From Hyphomicrobiales bacterium (GTDB lineage: Bacteria > Pseudomonadota > Alphaproteobacteria > Rhodobacterales > Rhodobacteraceae), in the NCBI GenBank assembly GCA_003558415.1, contig PWLT01000098.1, positions 1 through 6,630 on the forward strand: a stretch of 6,630 nt of DNA, read 5' to 3'. Below the pieces are notes generated by a model. That model had not been told where the DNA came from, did no database searches, and worked only from the letters and a program-made list of their open reading frames with translations. Below, one piece after another: positions 4,486 through 6,630 of the stretch. A program made the translations under genes and the position numbers. The first letter of the stretch is position 1; every line of letters starts with the position of its first letter.

Positions 4486-6450
4486 ATGACCGATCCGACT
4501 GCCGCGGCGCGTTCCGCCGGGCCGGAAGTGTCCGAATTGCCGCAATACGGCTGGCAGAAGGTGTTGGCGCTGCCGCTCGGTCTGGTGATCGCGCTGGCGG
4601 CTGTCTACACGGCCGGCTACGGCGTCTGGGACGAGGTCATCGTGCGCGGCGGGTTCGTCGGGGCGGCGTGTCTCATCGTCATCCTGACCCACCCGCTCGC
4701 GATCCTGCATTCCGGCGCGCCGGCGCCGGTGCGATTGCTGCTTTGGGCAATCGACGGGGCCTTGTTCATCGGTATGGCTGCCACAACATGGTGGTTGTTC
4801 TCGGTCAATGAGGTGCTGCAGACCGGGCTTTACGATTTTACCTTCACCGACAATGTCTTTGCTGCCATCGGCATCGTGACGTTGATCGAGCTGTCGCGCC
4901 GGCTGTTCGGCTGGATCTTTGCCGCGGTGGCACTGCTGGTGCTGTTCTACGCGTTGTACGGGCAGGATCTGCCGGGATTGCTGCGCCATCGCGGTGCCTC
5001 GGTCCCCGAGCTTCTGCGCGTGTCGTGGTACAGCTTCGATGGCGTGTTCGGCCGCCCCATCGCGGTGGTGACCTCGATCATACTGATCTTCATCCTGTTC
5101 GGCGCGGTGCTCGACGGGCTGGGCGCGGGGGAGGTTCTGCTGCGCATCTCGTCGCGGCTGACCGATGGCTCGCGGGGCGGGCCGGCCAATGCGGCGGTGG
5201 TGTCCTCGGCCGCCTTCGGCACGATGTCGGGGTCGGTCGTGGCGAATGTGGTCAGCACGGGCGTGTTCACCATCCCGATGATCATCAAGCGCGGCTTCAG
5301 CCGTGCCTTCGGCGGTGCAGTGGAGGCTGCGGCCTCGACCGGCGGGCAGATCATGCCGCCGGTGATGGGGGCGGTGGCCTTCATCATGGCCGATGTCACC
5401 GGCATTCCCTATCTGACCATCGCGCTGGCCGCGCTGGTGCCGGCGCTGTTCTATTACTTCGCGATCTTCGCGGCGATTTCGGTCGAGGCGGCGCGCCGCG
5501 GCATCGGGCCAGTCCCGCGCGAGATGCGCCAGAGCGTCACGACAGGCGACTGGATCCGCTCGGCCTATCTGATCGTTCCGCTCACCATCATCGTCGTGAC
5601 GCTGGTCGCCGGGCGCTCACCGGCGCTGGCGGGGTTCTACGCCTTTCTCTCGGCGCTGGCGCTGGGGGTGGTGTTCAACAGCGATGTGCGCAACCGGCCC
5701 TATCTGATCCTGCCGATCCTGGCGCGCGGCGGTTCGGCCTGCGGCAAGATCCTGGTGGCGGTGGCCACGGTGGGCATCATCATCGGGGTGTTCAACCTCA
5801 CCGGGCTGGGGCAGGACTTCGCGCGTGCGGTCGGCCGATTGTCCGAGGGCAACCTGTTCCTGAGCCTGGTGCTCATGGCGGCGGGAAGCCTGATCCTGGG
5901 CATGGGGCTGCCCACGGTGCCGGCCTATCTGATCATCGTCATCGTGATGGGCCCCGCCGTGCAGATGATCGACGATTCGATCTCGACGCTGGCGCTGCAC
6001 CTTTTCGTGGTCTATTTCGGGGTGCTCTCAACGATCACGCCGCCCGTGGCGCTGGGGGCCTTTGCCGCCGCGCCGATCTGCGGGGCCAATCCGCTCTCCG
6101 TGGCGGTCACCGCGATCCGCGTGGCGTTCATCGGCTTCCTGATCCCCTTCGTGATGATCTACAATCCCAGCCTTCTGCTGGTGGTGGAATTCGATCCGCT
6201 GGAGTTCGTATGGGTCGTGATACGCCTCGGGCTGGCGGTGTGGCTGCTGACCACCGGCTTTGGAGGATATGCCGGCGGGCGCGTGCCCTGGGCCGAGCGG
6301 GTGCTGCGGGTGGGCTGCGCTGTCGCGATGCTCATGCCGGGGCTGTGGATCGAGGCGCCCGCCTTTGCGGCGGGGCTCGCCTTGATCGCCTGGCGCTGGC
6401 TCCTGCTGCGGCGCGGCAGCGGCGAACGCACCGCGGTCAGCAGGACGTGA
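4486..6450 (+). CDS. TRAP transporter fused permease (4TM/12TM, DctQM-type)
   Basis: This 654-residue integral membrane protein fuses the small (DctQ-like, about 25-155) and large (DctM-like, about 165-570) TRAP subunits. It takes up organic solutes using an ion gradient, fed by an extracytoplasmic binding protein. Large-subunit signatures include GGPANAAVVSSAAFGTMSGS (231-250), STGGQIMPPVMGAVAFIMAD (284-303), LGMGLPTVPAYL (471-482) and STITPPVALGAFAAAPICGA (515-534). Further hydrophobic segments near 575-592 and 606-640 form a C-terminal extension. The start is ATG 4486, with GGAGG at 4476-4480 and spacing of 5 bases; an upstream in-frame ATG at 4384 falls inside the 15-base palindrome, has no good ribosome site and would add a 34-residue leader unlike the family. 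The binding-protein gene follows after 26 bases, so the two are co-transcribed. The substrate cannot be read from the sequence. Confidence 0.95.
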   Translation: MTDPTAAARSAGPEVSELPQYGWQKVLALPLGLVIALAAVYTAGYGVWDEVIVRGGFVGAACLIVILTHPLAILHSGAPAPVRLLLWAIDGALFIGMAATTWWLFSVNEVLQTGLYDFTFTDNVFAAIGIVTLIELSRRLFGWIFAAVALLVLFYALYGQDLPGLLRHRGASVPELLRVSWYSFDGVFGRPIAVVTSIILIFILFGAVLDGLGAGEVLLRISSRLTDGSRGGPANAAVVSSAAFGTMSGSVVANVVSTGVFTIPMIIKRGFSRAFGGAVEAAASTGGQIMPPVMGAVAFIMADVTGIPYLTIALAALVPALFYYFAIFAAISVEAARRGIGPVPREMRQSVTTGDWIRSAYLIVPLTIIVVTLVAGRSPALAGFYAFLSALALGVVFNSDVRNRPYLILPILARGGSACGKILVAVATVGIIIGVFNLTGLGQDFARAVGRLSEGNLFLSLVLMAAGSLILGMGLPTVPAYLIIVIVMGPAVQMIDDSISTLALHLFVVYFGVLSTITPPVALGAFAAAPICGANPLSVAVTAIRVAFIGFLIPFVMIYNPSLLLVVEFDPLEFVWVVIRLGLAVWLLTTGFGGYAGGRVPWAERVLRVGCAVAMLMPGLWIEAPAFAAGLALIAWRWLLLRRGSGERTAVSRT

Positions 6451-6476
6451 AGCAAACCTAGAGGAGGAGAAAGACG

Positions 6477-6630
6477 ATGAAACACTGGAAACTGACGGGG
6501 ATAGCCATCGCCGCGGCCATGGCCACGGCGCCGGCTGCGCAGGGGCAGGAATTGTTGCGCCTGTCGACGCTCGGGGCGGGCTCATCACCCTATCTGGTGA
6601 TGAGCACCTTCGCCAATGTCGTCAACGACA
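6477..6630 (+). CDS. TAXI-type TRAP solute-binding protein, N-terminal fragment
   Basis: Only the first 51 codons are in the window. A strong GAGGAGGAG (6461-6469) precedes ATG 6477. Residues 1 to about 21 form a Sec signal peptide (basic MKHWK, an Ala-rich core, and an APAA cleavage region), so the product is exported to the periplasm. The mature start, LRLSTLGAGSSPYLVMSTFANVVND, shown here in pieces as LRLSTLGAG and SSPYLVMSTFANVV, has the first strand, Gly-rich turn and helix expected of TAXI-family binding proteins, which pair with fused TRAP permeases such as the one immediately upstream. The call rests on position, the signal peptide and this short stretch; a DctP-type binding protein is less likely but not excluded. 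Confidence 0.8.
   Translation, partial: MKHWKLTGIAIAAAMATAPAAQGQELLRLSTLGAGSSPYLVMSTFANVVND

Noticed and set aside
4033..4989. Leftward 318-codon frame across the IclR gene, control region and TRAP start
   Set aside because: Basic, Gln/Arg-rich product crossing two well-supported genes and their promoter region; a shadow of GC-rich sequence.
5025..6461. 478-codon rightward frame inside the TRAP permease
   Set aside because: Its Gly/Arg/Ala/His-rich low-complexity product is a frame shadow of the permease, whose own frame shows continuous membrane helices and family signatures.

Overview
The window is about two-thirds G+C, its codons prefer G or C at third positions, and genes are tightly packed. 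Together with the gene set (an IclR regulator divergent from a fused TRAP permease and a TAXI-type binding protein, CutA, a secreted GlcG/HbpS-like protein), this suggests an alphaproteobacterium, most likely Rhodobacterales. That assignment is inference from style and content; no rRNA or other marker gene is present.

Layout from left to right: (1) the last 56 codons of a class III (omega) aminotransferase, + strand; (2) a 177-base gap without a convincing gene; (3) cutA, + strand; (4) a secreted GlcG/HbpS-like (DUF336) protein on the - strand, tail-to-tail with cutA; (5) a 201-base divergent promoter region; (6) a + strand two-gene operon whose stop and start overlap as ATGA: a four-helix membrane protein with a long coiled-coil section, then a membrane-anchored ClpP/SppA-like protein with candidate catalytic Ser178 and His201; (7) an IclR-family regulator on the - strand, tail-to-tail with that operon; (8) a 125-base divergent control region with a 15-base palindrome and a candidate regulator promoter; (9) a fused small-plus-large-subunit TRAP permease, + strand; (10) the start of its extracytoplasmic binding protein, cut by the window edge.

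Two functional modules stand out. The IclR regulator, fused permease and binding protein look like a self-contained uptake system for an unidentified substrate, with the regulator probably acting in the shared control region. The coiled-coil membrane protein and its ClpP-like partner are translationally coupled, and both are predicted to place their main domains in the periplasm. That makes them a plausible uncharacterised membrane protease module and the best candidate here for something undescribed. No mobile elements, CRISPR arrays, tRNA or rRNA genes were seen.
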